A stretch of DNA of 64,000 nt from assembly GCA_045113315.1 (NCBI GenBank), contig JBGUIX010000010.1:1-64000 (forward strand). Direction: 5' to 3'. The notes beneath the pieces are model-generated. The model ran no database searches and had not been told where the DNA came from. It saw only the letters and a list, made by a program, of their open reading frames with translations. The DNA comes from RUG13091 sp045113315. GTDB taxonomy: Bacteria; Bacillota_I; Bacilli_A; RFN20; CAG-826. The position numbers and the translations under genes are program-made. Shown here in pieces: positions 15,308 through 23,223 of this stretch (within the stretch, counting starts at the first letter, position 1; every line of letters begins with the position of its first letter).

Positions 15308-17677
15308 ATGCTAAAAATTTTAAAAAGAAGCGGAAACGTCGAACCGTTTGACATCAAAAAAATCGAAAGAGCGATAGAAAAAGCATTCTTCGCTGAACAC
15401 AAAGTTTATACACCAGACGTCATTGAAATGTTAGCACTTAGAACAGTGGCTATTTTTAATGGCAAAGCAAAAAACGAAACTATCGGAGTGGAAGATGTTC
15501 AAGACGCTGTTGAAGTAGCCTTGATCCAAGCCGGTTTTGTGGATGTAGCAAAAAGTTACATCATCTATCGTAAACAACATCAAAATTTAAGAGAACTTAA
15601 AACCACAAACTTAGATTATAAGAATGTTGTTAATAACTACTTAAAAATTAATGACTGGAGAGTTAAGGAAAACTCCACTGTTACCTATTCTGTGGGTGGC
15701 TTAATTCTTTCTAACTCTGGTGCAGTCACCGCTAACTACTGGTTAAGTGAAGTATATGATAAGGAAATCGCGGACGCGCATAGAAATGCTGATATCCACA
15801 TCCATGACTTATCCATGTTAACTGGTTATTGTGCAGGTTGGTCATTAAAACAATTAATCCAAGAAGGTTTAGGTGGTGTCGTTGGAAAGATTACATCCGC
15901 TCCAGCTGCTCACTTATCCACTTTATGTAATCAAATGGTTAACTTCTTAGGTATCATGCAAAATGAATGGGCTGGTGCACAAGCCTTCTCATCCTTTGAT
16001 ACCTATCTAGCCCCATTTGTGAAAGTTGATAACTTAACATATAAACAAGTTAAACAATGTATCCAATCCTTCATCTATGGTGTTAATACACCATCCAGAT
16101 GGGGTACTCAAGCGCCATTTACCAATATCACCCTTGACTGGGTTGTTCCAAACGATATGGCGGAACTTAACTGTATCGTCGGTGGTAAAGAAATGCCATT
16201 TAAATATAAAGATTGTGTCGAAGAAATGGCGATGGTTAACAAAGCCTTCATTGAAATCATGATCGAAGGTGACGCTAACGGAAGAGGATTCCAATATCCT
16301 ATCCCAACCTATTCCATTACCAAGACATTTGACTGGTCAGAAACTGAAAATAATAAATTATTATTCGAAATGACCGCCAAATACGGTACACCATATTTCT
16401 CTAACTACATCAATTCCGATATGGAACCAAGTGATGTGAGAAGTATGTGCTGCCGTTTAAGATTAGACTTAAGAGAATTAAGAAAGAAATCAGGTGGTTT
16501 CTTCGGTTCTGGCGAATCTACCGGTTCTATCGGTGTTGTCACTATCAATATGCCAAGAATCGCTTATTTAGCCACTGATGAAGCTGATTTCTATCAAAGA
16601 TTAGATCATATTATGGATATCTCTGCTCGTTCACTTAAAGTGAAGAGAAATACCGTCACTGCTTTATTAGAAGCAGGTTTATATCCATATACTAAGAGAT
16701 ATTTAGGTACATTTAATAACCACTTCTCCACCATCGGTTTAGTGGGTATGAATGAAGCTTGTTTAAATGCTCGTTGGTTAAAGAAAGATTTAACACATAA
16801 AGAATCCATTCAATTTACTAAAGATGTGCTCAATCACATGAGAAGTAAATTATCTGATTACCAAGAATTATATGGTGATTTATATAACTTAGAAGCTACC
16901 CCTGCGGAATCCACAGCTTACCGTTTAGCTAAACACGATAAAGCTAAATTCCCAGATATCATTACCGCTAATGAGGATGGTATGACTCCATATTATACAA
17001 ATTCATCTCACTTACCAGTCGGTTATACCGAAGATGTATTTAAAGCTTTAGACATCCAAGATGGTTTACAAACTTTATATACATCAGGAACAGTTTTCCA
17101 CTGCTTCTTAGGTCAAAAATTACCTTCTTGGAAATCTTGTATGAATTTCGTTAGAAAGATCGCGGAAAACTATCATATTCCTTATTACACAATGTCGCCA
17201 ACATACTCTGTATGTAAAGAACATGGTTATTTAGTTGGTGAACAATTCGTTTGTCCACACTGTGGTCAAAAAGCGGAAGTTTATTCCCGTATTACCGGTT
17301 ACTATCGTCCAATTCAAAACTGGAACGATGGTAAAACCGCTGAATACCATAACCGTAAAGAATATGAACCAGAGAATTCTCATTTAACACATACTTTAAT
17401 TAATGAAGAATGTGCGCAAGAAGAAAAGACAAGTGACGAATCATTAAATGAAATCTTATTATTCGCCACAAAAACTTGTCCAAACTGTAAGATGGCCAAA
17501 ATGCTTTTAGATAAAGCTGGTATCCACTACACAGTTATCGATGCGGAAGATAATAAAGAAAAGACTTTAAAATATAAAGTCAACAAAGCACCAACCCTTA
17601 TCGTTCCTAACGAAAATGGCTACGATGTCTTTGAAAACGCATCCAACATCAAAGGATATATAGAAAGTATCAACTAA
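15308..17677 (+). CDS. nrdD: Anaerobic (class III) ribonucleoside-triphosphate reductase with C-terminal glutaredoxin-like domain
   Basis: NrdD reduces ribonucleotides using a glycyl radical. Domains of the 789-residue protein: ATP-cone at about 1-90 (KRSGNVEPFDIKKIERAI); catalytic barrel with VRSMCCRLRLDL; C-terminal Zn site (VCKEHGY and CPHCGQ); glycyl radical loop YSRITGYYRPIQNWN near residue 663. After a linker, residues about 717-789 form a redoxin domain with CPNC (about 724-727) and a cis-Pro motif KAPTL. The redoxin fusion is not in E. coli NrdD and suggests an internal or dedicated thiol reductant. RBS AAGGAG; trxB starts 1 base after the stop. The activase NrdG is encoded about 1.3 kb downstream on the other strand. 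Confidence 0.95.
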   Translation: MLKILKRSGNVEPFDIKKIERAIEKAFFAEHKVYTPDVIEMLALRTVAIFNGKAKNETIGVEDVQDAVEVALIQAGFVDVAKSYIIYRKQHQNLRELKTTNLDYKNVVNNYLKINDWRVKENSTVTYSVGGLILSNSGAVTANYWLSEVYDKEIADAHRNADIHIHDLSMLTGYCAGWSLKQLIQEGLGGVVGKITSAPAAHLSTLCNQMVNFLGIMQNEWAGAQAFSSFDTYLAPFVKVDNLTYKQVKQCIQSFIYGVNTPSRWGTQAPFTNITLDWVVPNDMAELNCIVGGKEMPFKYKDCVEEMAMVNKAFIEIMIEGDANGRGFQYPIPTYSITKTFDWSETENNKLLFEMTAKYGTPYFSNYINSDMEPSDVRSMCCRLRLDLRELRKKSGGFFGSGESTGSIGVVTINMPRIAYLATDEADFYQRLDHIMDISARSLKVKRNTVTALLEAGLYPYTKRYLGTFNNHFSTIGLVGMNEACLNARWLKKDLTHKESIQFTKDVLNHMRSKLSDYQELYGDLYNLEATPAESTAYRLAKHDKAKFPDIITANEDGMTPYYTNSSHLPVGYTEDVFKALDIQDGLQTLYTSGTVFHCFLGQKLPSWKSCMNFVRKIAENYHIPYYTMSPTYSVCKEHGYLVGEQFVCPHCGQKAEVYSRITGYYRPIQNWNDGKTAEYHNRKEYEPENSHLTHTLINEECAQEEKTSDESLNEILLFATKTCPNCKMAKMLLDKAGIHYTVIDAEDNKEKTLKYKVNKAPTLIVPNENGYDVFENASNIKGYIESIN

Positions 17678-17678
17678 T

Positions 17679-18599
17679 ATGTACGATGTCATCATTATCG
17701 GTGGCGGTCCTGCTGGAATGGCAGTCGCTTTAAATACACTTAGAAATGGACGCACCTGTCTCCTTTTAGAAAAGGAGAATTTTGGTGGTCAAATGGCGAC
17801 TTCTCCAAAACTAGAGAACATTCCAGGCATCAAAGCGATATCCGGAATCGAATATAGCGATAAGATGTTTGAACAGATCACCGATATGGGGGCGGAGTTC
17901 GAACTTGAAGAAGTAGAATCTATCACAAAAGAAGAAGAAAAATTCATCGTTAAAACTAATTACAACACCTATGAATCTTGGACTGTTGTTTTAGCAAATG
18001 GATGTCACCATCGTAAGATGAACTTACCACATGAAGATGATTTAGTGGGTAAAGGTGTCTCTTATTGTGCAGTTTGTGATGGAGCTTTCTATAAAGGTCA
18101 AACCACAAACATCATCGGAGATGCTAATACAGCGTTACAATATGCTTTATTACTTAGTAATTATTGCCCCACTGTTAATGTCTTTGCTTTATTTGATCAT
18201 CTATTTGGGGATCAAATCTTAATTCAAAGAATTAATGATAATCCAAATATCCATGTTAGATATAATGTTTCTTTACAAGAATTCATCGGTGAAGAAGAAT
18301 TAAAAGCTTTACGCTTCTTTGATAAATCAAATAACGAAGAATTTACCGTTGAAACAAACAATGTCTTTGTCGCTATTGGCCAAATCCCTTGTAACGAGCC
18401 ATTTAAAGATTTAGTGGAATTAGATAATAAAGGATTTGTCATCACTAATGACAATATGGAAACTTCTTGTCCAGGTGTCTACGCCGTAGGCGATACAAGA
18501 AAAAAAGACATCCGCCAAGTAGTAACTGCTTTGGGTGATGCCAGTGTGGCTAGTGTCTATATCAATAGATATTTACAATCATTAAATAGAAATGATTAA
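17679..18599 (+). CDS. trxB: Thioredoxin reductase (NADPH/NADH-dependent flavoprotein)
   Basis: A 306-residue TrxB-type FAD enzyme. It has an N-terminal FAD GGGPAGMAVA, the redox pair in SYCAVCDGAFYKG, and a C-terminal FAD motif PGVYAVGDTRKKDIRQ. It begins one base after nrdD, so the two are translationally linked. The likely partner is the redoxin domain fused to NrdD, giving an NAD(P)H to TrxB to redoxin to NrdD electron path. The NAD(P)H-binding glycine motif between the FAD halves is degenerate (NIIGDANTALQYAL), so the electron donor is uncertain. Confidence 0.92.
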   Translation: MYDVIIIGGGPAGMAVALNTLRNGRTCLLLEKENFGGQMATSPKLENIPGIKAISGIEYSDKMFEQITDMGAEFELEEVESITKEEEKFIVKTNYNTYESWTVVLANGCHHRKMNLPHEDDLVGKGVSYCAVCDGAFYKGQTTNIIGDANTALQYALLLSNYCPTVNVFALFDHLFGDQILIQRINDNPNIHVRYNVSLQEFIGEEELKALRFFDKSNNEEFTVETNNVFVAIGQIPCNEPFKDLVELDNKGFVITNDNMETSCPGVYAVGDTRKKDIRQVVTALGDASVASVYINRYLQSLNRND

Positions 18600-18622
18600 A
18601 GGATTGCTTCGGCAATTCTTTT
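18598..18622 (+). terminator. Terminator of nrdD-trxB
   Basis: A hairpin with a UUCG tetraloop (18603-18607 with 18612-18616, extendable to about 10 bp through the trxB stop codon) is followed by TCTTTTATTT. It also overlaps the end of the convergent DUF1778 gene. Confidence 0.75.
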
Positions 18623-18872
18623 ATTTATATAAATTCTTTAATCTTTCGTTTGGTTCTGGAGGATTGTCCATTAGCTCTAAAAACAAATCTCTCTCACTAT
18701 TATCTAAAATAATGGATTGATTTCTCATATCGTTTCTAACTTGTTTCATCATTGCATCATAAATATAGGCTGGTAATGTTTGATGCTTTAGATCCGCGGC
18801 CATATTTAAAAACTCTTTCTCATTATCAGAAAGATAAATATTTATTTCATTTGTCTTTTTAAAAATAGCCAT
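18621..18872 (-). CDS. DUF1778/TacA-like antitoxin without a neighbouring toxin
   Basis: An 83-residue protein. The N-terminal part (INIYLSDNEKEFLNMAADLKHQTLPAYI) looks like a ribbon-helix-helix DNA-binding fold, and the C-terminus SERDLFLELMDNPPEPNERL is the toxin-neutralising tail typical of DUF1778 antitoxins, which normally precede a GNAT acetyltransferase toxin. Here the downstream neighbour is convergent trxB and no toxin gene is present. The start ATG lies inside a near-perfect 12-bp inverted repeat that also touches the -10 box, the usual placement of an autoregulatory operator. Confidence 0.75.
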   Translation of the reverse strand: MAIFKKTNEINIYLSDNEKEFLNMAADLKHQTLPAYIYDAMMKQVRNDMRNQSIILDNSERDLFLELMDNPPEPNERLKNLYK

Positions 18873-18895
18873 GGAATTTCTCCATAGCTATTATA
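18864..18895 (-). promoter_or_regulatory. Promoter and inverted-repeat operator of the DUF1778 gene
   Basis: Minus-strand -10 TATAAT (18890-18895) is followed by a 12-bp inverted repeat with one mismatch (18864-18875 with 18881-18892) covering the start site, the GGAG RBS and the start codon. As DNA it is a candidate operator for the ribbon-helix-helix protein; as RNA it could hide the RBS and AUG. Confidence 0.6.
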
Positions 18896-18922
18896 ACATT
18901 TATATCGATAATTTCACGCTTA

Positions 18923-19609
18923 TTAGTAGCCTCTTAAATTAACTGAGTGAATAGTTTCGCTTAATATATCTTTGAAATGTTCGGCTTTTTCTTCGCTCAC
19001 TTCGTGAAAACCATGAGCGATGCAACTTTCACGATCCACATATTTTTGAAGATACATTCTTTTAGCCCCTTTAATTAATTGGGCCATCTTTTTAATATCT
19101 TCTTCATTATGGAATTCATCAATGATTGTGGTTCTAAATTCATATTCATATGGTGAATTAATTAAAAAATTAATTGTTTCTTTAATCTTATCCATATAAA
19201 CATTTTTAGCACCTGCGGTTAAAGGATATTTTTTCTCGCTATTTTTAATATCCATCGCTACATAATCAATTAATTTATTTTCAAATAAATATTTCACTAA
19301 TTCTGGGTTAGTGCCATTAGTGTCTAATTTCACTAAATAACCTAATTCTTTAATCTGTTTTATCTTATCCACTAAATCGGGCATTAAAGTGGGTTCGCCA
19401 CCACTCACCACAACTGCATCGATTAAACCTTTTCTTTGTCTTAAATAGGCTAAAATATCATCAAAAGGAATAAAAGTATCCGCCTCTAAGACTGTTTGTC
19501 CGTTATGACAAAAAGGACATCTAAAATTGCAAGCTTTAGAAAATAAGACAACAGCAACTTTGTCTTCATAATCTAATAATGAAAATTTATCTATCCCTAC
19601 AAAGTCCAT
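18923..19609 (-). CDS. nrdG: Anaerobic ribonucleotide reductase activating protein (radical SAM)
   Basis: NrdG generates the glycyl radical in NrdD using SAM and a [4Fe-4S] cluster. The cluster motif is CNFRCPFCHN near residues 27-36, followed by the GGEPT SAM-binding motif. The protein is about 228 residues from ATG 19609 (MDFVGIDKFS). An ATG two codons upstream is possible, but a TGC-TAAAAT extended -10 ends 6 bases before 19609, which favours a leaderless start there. The longer NrdG2-type form fits the Thermotoga-like NrdD found nearby. It is divergent from the dCMP deaminase gene. Confidence 0.9.
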   Translation of the reverse strand: MDFVGIDKFSLLDYEDKVAVVLFSKACNFRCPFCHNGQTVLEADTFIPFDDILAYLRQRKGLIDAVVVSGGEPTLMPDLVDKIKQIKELGYLVKLDTNGTNPELVKYLFENKLIDYVAMDIKNSEKKYPLTAGAKNVYMDKIKETINFLINSPYEYEFRTTIIDEFHNEEDIKKMAQLIKGAKRMYLQKYVDRESCIAHGFHEVSEEKAEHFKDILSETIHSVNLRGY

Positions 19610-19678
19610 GCACATATTTTAGCATATTATCGATATTTTCATATTTTATATTAATAAAATTGGTATTATAATTTCATC

Positions 19679-20158
19679 ATGATTAAAAGTAATATTTCCT
19701 GGGATGAATATTTTATGGGCATCGCTGTGCTCTCCAGCATGCGTAGTAAGGATCCCAACACCAAAGTGGGAGCGTGTATCGTGGATGAAAATCATAAAGT
19801 GGTTTCCATCGGTTATAACGGCATGCCATGTGGATGCGATGAAAGCCAATTATCTTGGAATAAAGGTACAGGTTTAGATAGCAAATATCTTTATGTTTGC
19901 CACGCGGAATTTAACGCTATTTTAAATACCAGAAATGGTACTTCTGCGTTAAAAGGTTGCACCGTTTATGTGACATTATTCCCATGCAATGAATGCACTA
20001 AAGCCATTATTCAAACCGGAATTAAAGAAGTTGTTTATATTTCTAATAAATATGAAACCACGACTGAAACTCAAGCTTCGTTAAGAATGTTAACACTTGC
20101 TGGAGTCAAGATTCGTCATTACGAAGGAAGAATTCCTGAAATTAATTATGACCGTTAA
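19679..20158 (+). CDS. Deoxycytidylate deaminase (ComEB-like)
   Basis: A 159-residue zinc deaminase converting dCMP to dUMP, a precursor of dTMP. Zinc ligands and the catalytic Glu are in CHAEFNAIL and FPCNECTKAI; the N-terminal block SSMRSKDPNTKVGACIVD is typical. No RBS exists; TATAAT at 19667-19672 ends 6 bases before the ATG, so the transcript is probably leaderless. folD overlaps its end by 11 bases, grouping nucleotide and one-carbon metabolism (dTMP synthesis). Confidence 0.93.
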   Translation: MIKSNISWDEYFMGIAVLSSMRSKDPNTKVGACIVDENHKVVSIGYNGMPCGCDESQLSWNKGTGLDSKYLYVCHAEFNAILNTRNGTSALKGCTVYVTLFPCNECTKAIIQTGIKEVVYISNKYETTTETQASLRMLTLAGVKIRHYEGRIPEINYDR

Positions 20159-20936
20159 AGAATACGTTAACTTTAGAAAAGACGAGATGAAAAATCTCGT
20201 TTTAAAAATGGATAAAAAACCATGCATCGCGATCGTCCAAGTTAATGAAGACGCTGGTAGCAATGCTTATGTTAAAGGGAAATTAAAAGACGCGAATGAA
20301 TTAGGCATAAATGCTGATTTAATCAAATTACCTTTAGATACTAAACAGGAAGAATTATTAGAAATCATTGATCAATTAAATAAAGATAAAGTTCATGACG
20401 GCTTTATCGTTCAAATGCCTCTACCTAAAGGAATAGATGAAGAAACCATCAAATTAGCGGTATCTCCTAATAAAGATGTGGATGGCTTCCATCCATTAAG
20501 TAAATTATCTCCATGTACCCCAAAAGGGATCATGAATTATTTATATCATGAAAACATCCCAATATTAGGTAAAAACGCGGTTGTTATCGGTAGAAGTAAT
20601 ATCGTTGGTAAACCGATGGCGAAACTCTTATTAAAAGAAAGTGCGAATGTCACTGTTTTACATAGTAAAACTTCATTTGAGGATATGTCTAGATATATCG
20701 AAAACGCTGATATCATTGTTATCGCGATTGGAAAAAAGCACTTCTTAGATAATAAATTTAAATATAAAAAATCCGCAGTCATCATAGATGTTGGTATATC
20801 TAGAGATGAATCCGGATTACATGGTGATGCCTTACCTGATTTACCAGTTTATTTACAAACACCGGTACCAGGTGGTGTAGGACTATTAACTAGATTAGCC
20901 CTATATGAGAACCTATTAGAACTTGTATCAAAATAA
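20148..20936 (+). CDS. folD: Methylenetetrahydrofolate dehydrogenase/cyclohydrolase
   Basis: FolD interconverts 5,10-methylene-THF and 10-formyl-THF. The protein is 262 residues from ATG 20148 (MTVKEYVNFRKDEM). Family blocks are the SNAYVKGKLKDA catalytic Tyr/Lys region, GFIVQMPLPKG, KDVDGFHP, VIGRSNIVGKPMA and the end motif TPVPGGVG. A TTG start 17 codons upstream would lie deep inside the deaminase gene and is unlikely. It overlaps the dCMP deaminase stop by 11 bases and is probably translated by coupling. The N-terminus is slightly short for the family. Confidence 0.93.
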   Translation: MTVKEYVNFRKDEMKNLVLKMDKKPCIAIVQVNEDAGSNAYVKGKLKDANELGINADLIKLPLDTKQEELLEIIDQLNKDKVHDGFIVQMPLPKGIDEETIKLAVSPNKDVDGFHPLSKLSPCTPKGIMNYLYHENIPILGKNAVVIGRSNIVGKPMAKLLLKESANVTVLHSKTSFEDMSRYIENADIIVIAIGKKHFLDNKFKYKKSAVIIDVGISRDESGLHGDALPDLPVYLQTPVPGGVGLLTRLALYENLLELVSK

Positions 20937-20937
20937 A

Positions 20938-22089
20938 TTATTTATTCTTCAACTCGGCGAATTTCTCTCTCATCGTCGGGTTGTTTTTTGTTAATGACTT
21001 AATTGATAGATTTTGCACCTTATCATTAGCGATTCTTAAATTCTTTTCACTACCCACAAGTTCTTTTCTGACTTTTTGTAAGTGATCGATAGTTTTATCA
21101 ATTTCTTCAATCGCTGTGGTGAAATGATCTTTGGCAAGTTCATAATTTCTCGCCACTAATTGTTGTTGGTCATTAAGTTCTTGTTCGAAGTTAGTGATAT
21201 CAATATTTTCATTTCTCACTAACATAAGTTCGTTTTTCGCTTCTGCAGCATTAAGCGCGGCATTTCTTAATAAAGAAATAATTGGAATAAAGCATTGTGG
21301 TCTTACCACATACATCTTCTTATAACGATAGGAAACATCAACAATACCAGCGTTATATAATTCGTTATCTGGTTCTAACATAGAAACAAGAACTGCGTAT
21401 TCACAATTTTTCTCATTTCTATCTTTATCGAGTTCTTTAAAGAAATCTTCGTTTTTGTGTTTGGTCGCCGTTTCATCATTTTCATTTTTCATCTCAAACA
21501 TAATGGAGATAAGTTCCGCGCCTTCTTTGGTCTTTTCTCTAAAGATAAAATCACCTTTAGATCCACTTTTCGCATCGTTATCTTTTTCAAAATAAGCATC
21601 AGGGAAAGCTGACATTCTAATTTGATTAAATTGAATCTGGCAGTGTTGTTCTAAAGTTTCACCCACTAGTTTTGTGGACATTCTCGTTTTTAAATCACGA
21701 TAATAACTAACTTCTTCTTCCTTTTCTTTGAGCTTTCTAGCTTCCTCATTCTTTTGATTTAAAAGGTCATTTTTTAGTTTATCTATTTCGTGATCTTTAC
21801 TAGAAATCGCTTTTTGAATTTCTAATTCTTTCTCGCTCTCATTTAATTTGATTTTGTTCTTTAATTCATCGATTTCTTTTTCAAGATTTCTTTGCTTATC
21901 TAAAAGCTCATTTTTGTGTTTTTCTTCCAAAATAGTGAGGTTTTGACGGTTTTTTACTTCTTCTAACTCTAAACGACGATGTAATTCTTTTTCGAATTCG
22001 ACATCGCGAACACTACTAGCGATACTACGATATTGTTCCTCGCTAACACTAAAAACTTTTTGGCAGTGTGGGCATTTAATTTCTGGCAT
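20938..22089 (-). CDS. DUF2130 protein: zinc-ribbon, coiled coil and nuclease-like domain
   Basis: A 383-residue protein with an N-terminal CPHC half zinc-ribbon (residues 5-8), a long charged coiled coil (about 30-135), then the DUF2130 core (about 140-280) with GSKGDFIFRE and ISIMFEMKNE. The spaced Asp/Glu-x-Lys pattern looks like a PD-(D/E)xK nuclease fold, which is inference. A second coiled coil forms the C-terminal 100 residues. The biological role is unknown. It is convergent with folD (1 base apart) and follows a 72-residue gene by 11 bases, probably in one operon. Confidence 0.8.
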   Translation of the reverse strand: MPEIKCPHCQKVFSVSEEQYRSIASSVRDVEFEKELHRRLELEEVKNRQNLTILEEKHKNELLDKQRNLEKEIDELKNKIKLNESEKELEIQKAISSKDHEIDKLKNDLLNQKNEEARKLKEKEEEVSYYRDLKTRMSTKLVGETLEQHCQIQFNQIRMSAFPDAYFEKDNDAKSGSKGDFIFREKTKEGAELISIMFEMKNENDETATKHKNEDFFKELDKDRNEKNCEYAVLVSMLEPDNELYNAGIVDVSYRYKKMYVVRPQCFIPIISLLRNAALNAAEAKNELMLVRNENIDITNFEQELNDQQQLVARNYELAKDHFTTAIEEIDKTIDHLQKVRKELVGSEKNLRIANDKVQNLSIKSLTKNNPTMREKFAELKNK

Positions 22090-22100
22090 AATCTTTCCTC

Positions 22101-22319
22101 CTATCTTGGAAATATATCTTTCTCATTAACATCTTTTATGATCGCTGGACACTCTCCACCGATTTGGATGTCATAGATAATTTCTCCGTTACTATTTTTT
22201 CTCATTTCAAATATGATTCCAGGATCAACATCATCCCTTCTTTTAAAGGAGACTTTTTGTCCTTTTTTATATGTTGAATTGAAAATAACTTCCGATTTCT
22301 TCTTTTTAAATAAACACAT
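22101..22319 (-). CDS. Hypothetical 72-residue protein
   Basis: A small basic protein (MCLFKKKKSEVIF start) with a predicted beta-rich middle (KKGQKVSFKRRDDVDPGIIF and GEIIYDIQIGGECPAII), perhaps a small SH3-like or KOW-like barrel; no family is recognised. It shares a unit with the DUF2130 gene. No RBS is visible. A TAAAAT -10 lies 9 bases before the ATG within a perfect palindrome, so the transcript is nearly leaderless and probably repressed at this site. Confidence 0.6.
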   Translation of the reverse strand: MCLFKKKKSEVIFNSTYKKGQKVSFKRRDDVDPGIIFEMRKNSNGEIIYDIQIGGECPAIIKDVNEKDIFPR

Positions 22320-22341
22320 CTTGTGAATATTTTATCACAAG
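22320..22341 (-). promoter_or_regulatory. Perfect palindrome over the promoter of the 22.3-kb gene pair
   Basis: CTTGTGA-N8-TCACAAG is a perfect 22-bp inverted repeat immediately upstream of the ATG at 22319, and the -10 TAAAAT (22329-22334) lies inside it. The geometry is that of a repressor operator. Half-sites TTGTGA/TCACAA are Rex-like or CRP-like, but the 8-nt spacer fits neither consensus exactly. Confidence 0.6.
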
Positions 22342-22393
22342 AATAATCATTGATTTACCACTAATGCAAAATATTAAGATTTTTTATTTTCGT

Positions 22394-22489
22394 TTGTAGC
22401 AATTGTTACAATCGAAATCTTTATAACTATTATTTTTGTTCACTTTATTTATAATAAAATTTACCAATTTTTTGTAACAATACTATAAT
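22394..22489 (+). promoter_or_regulatory. Promoter and palindrome upstream of the DUF308-like gene
   Basis: A -35 TTACCA (22461-22466) and -10 TATAAT (22484-22489) with a 17-nt spacer drive the membrane protein gene at 22511. An 18-bp near-palindrome TTGTAGCAATTGTTACAA (one mismatched pair) lies at 22394-22411, and a half-like copy TTGTAACAA lies between -35 and -10 (22472-22480). These may be sites for one regulator. Confidence 0.5.
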
Positions 22490-22510
22490 AGTTAAGAAAG
22501 GAGAAAACAT

Positions 22511-23134
22511 ATGCAATTTGTTAAAGAACGTATTGGTAAATGGATTCAAGCCGCTATCATCATTGTCGTCGGTATTTTATGTATCGTCGCAGGTGCTGCT
22601 CTTGGAAATAATGATCCAAGTTCTGCTCAAGATGCTATCAATGGCATTTCATTAACATTAGGTATCATCTTAATCGTTGTTGGTTCATTGTCATTATTAT
22701 TAGCCTTCTTAGTAGCTTTCTTAGCAAAGAAAGGATTTGCAGCTGTCGCTATCCCAGGTGCTATTTTATTAGCTTTTGGTATCAGCTTAGTAGTCGTTAA
22801 ATACGCTTTCACATTTATCAACTTATTATTAGTCGTCGTTCCATATTTATTAATCTGTGTCGGCGCAGTCGTCGTCTTAGATGCTATCTTCAACTGTGTC
22901 TTCGCTATCTTAGCTAAAAACCTCAAAGGAGTTTTAGTGGGAGTTATCGTTGGCTTAGTAGTCGGTGCTGCCGCAATCGTCTTAGGTGCTTTATGCATCG
23001 GTGACAAACCAGTTATCGAATATGGCGCACAATTAATCGTCTTCGGTGTCATCGTTGTCTTAGTGGGATGCTTACAATGTTTATTAACATTTGTGAAACT
23101 TCCTGATGCCGTCGTCGTTGTGAGTAAAAAATAA
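22511..23134 (+). CDS. Six-helix membrane protein, DUF308 (HdeD)-like
   Basis: A 207-residue, very hydrophobic protein with about six membrane segments (near residues 12-32, 44-70, 76-95, 98-130, 138-160, 170-195) and short loops. The repeated GxxLxxxG pattern resembles DUF308/HdeD proteins, but the match is by general look only. An AAAGGAG RBS precedes the ATG. It is a single gene with its own promoter and terminator. Function unknown. Confidence 0.65.
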   Translation: MQFVKERIGKWIQAAIIIVVGILCIVAGAALGNNDPSSAQDAINGISLTLGIILIVVGSLSLLLAFLVAFLAKKGFAAVAIPGAILLAFGISLVVVKYAFTFINLLLVVVPYLLICVGAVVVLDAIFNCVFAILAKNLKGVLVGVIVGLVVGAAAIVLGALCIGDKPVIEYGAQLIVFGVIVVLVGCLQCLLTFVKLPDAVVVVSKK

Positions 23135-23157
23135 GACACAAATATTAATTATAAAAT

Positions 23158-23187
23158 CCCGTAAAAGTTTAGTTTTTACGGGTTTTT
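23158..23187 (+). terminator. Terminator of the DUF308-like gene
   Basis: A 9-bp perfect stem CCCGTAAAA/TTTTACGGG (23158-23166 with 23174-23182) is followed by TTTTT. Confidence 0.9.
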
Positions 23188-23223
23188 ATTTATTTTTAAG
23201 GTAATTATTAATAGAATTAATTC

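Noticed and set aside
22627..23139. 170-codon minus-strand frame opposite the DUF308-like gene
   Set aside because: Thr/Lys/Pro-rich antisense shadow of a hydrophobic gene that has RBS, promoter and terminator on the other strand.
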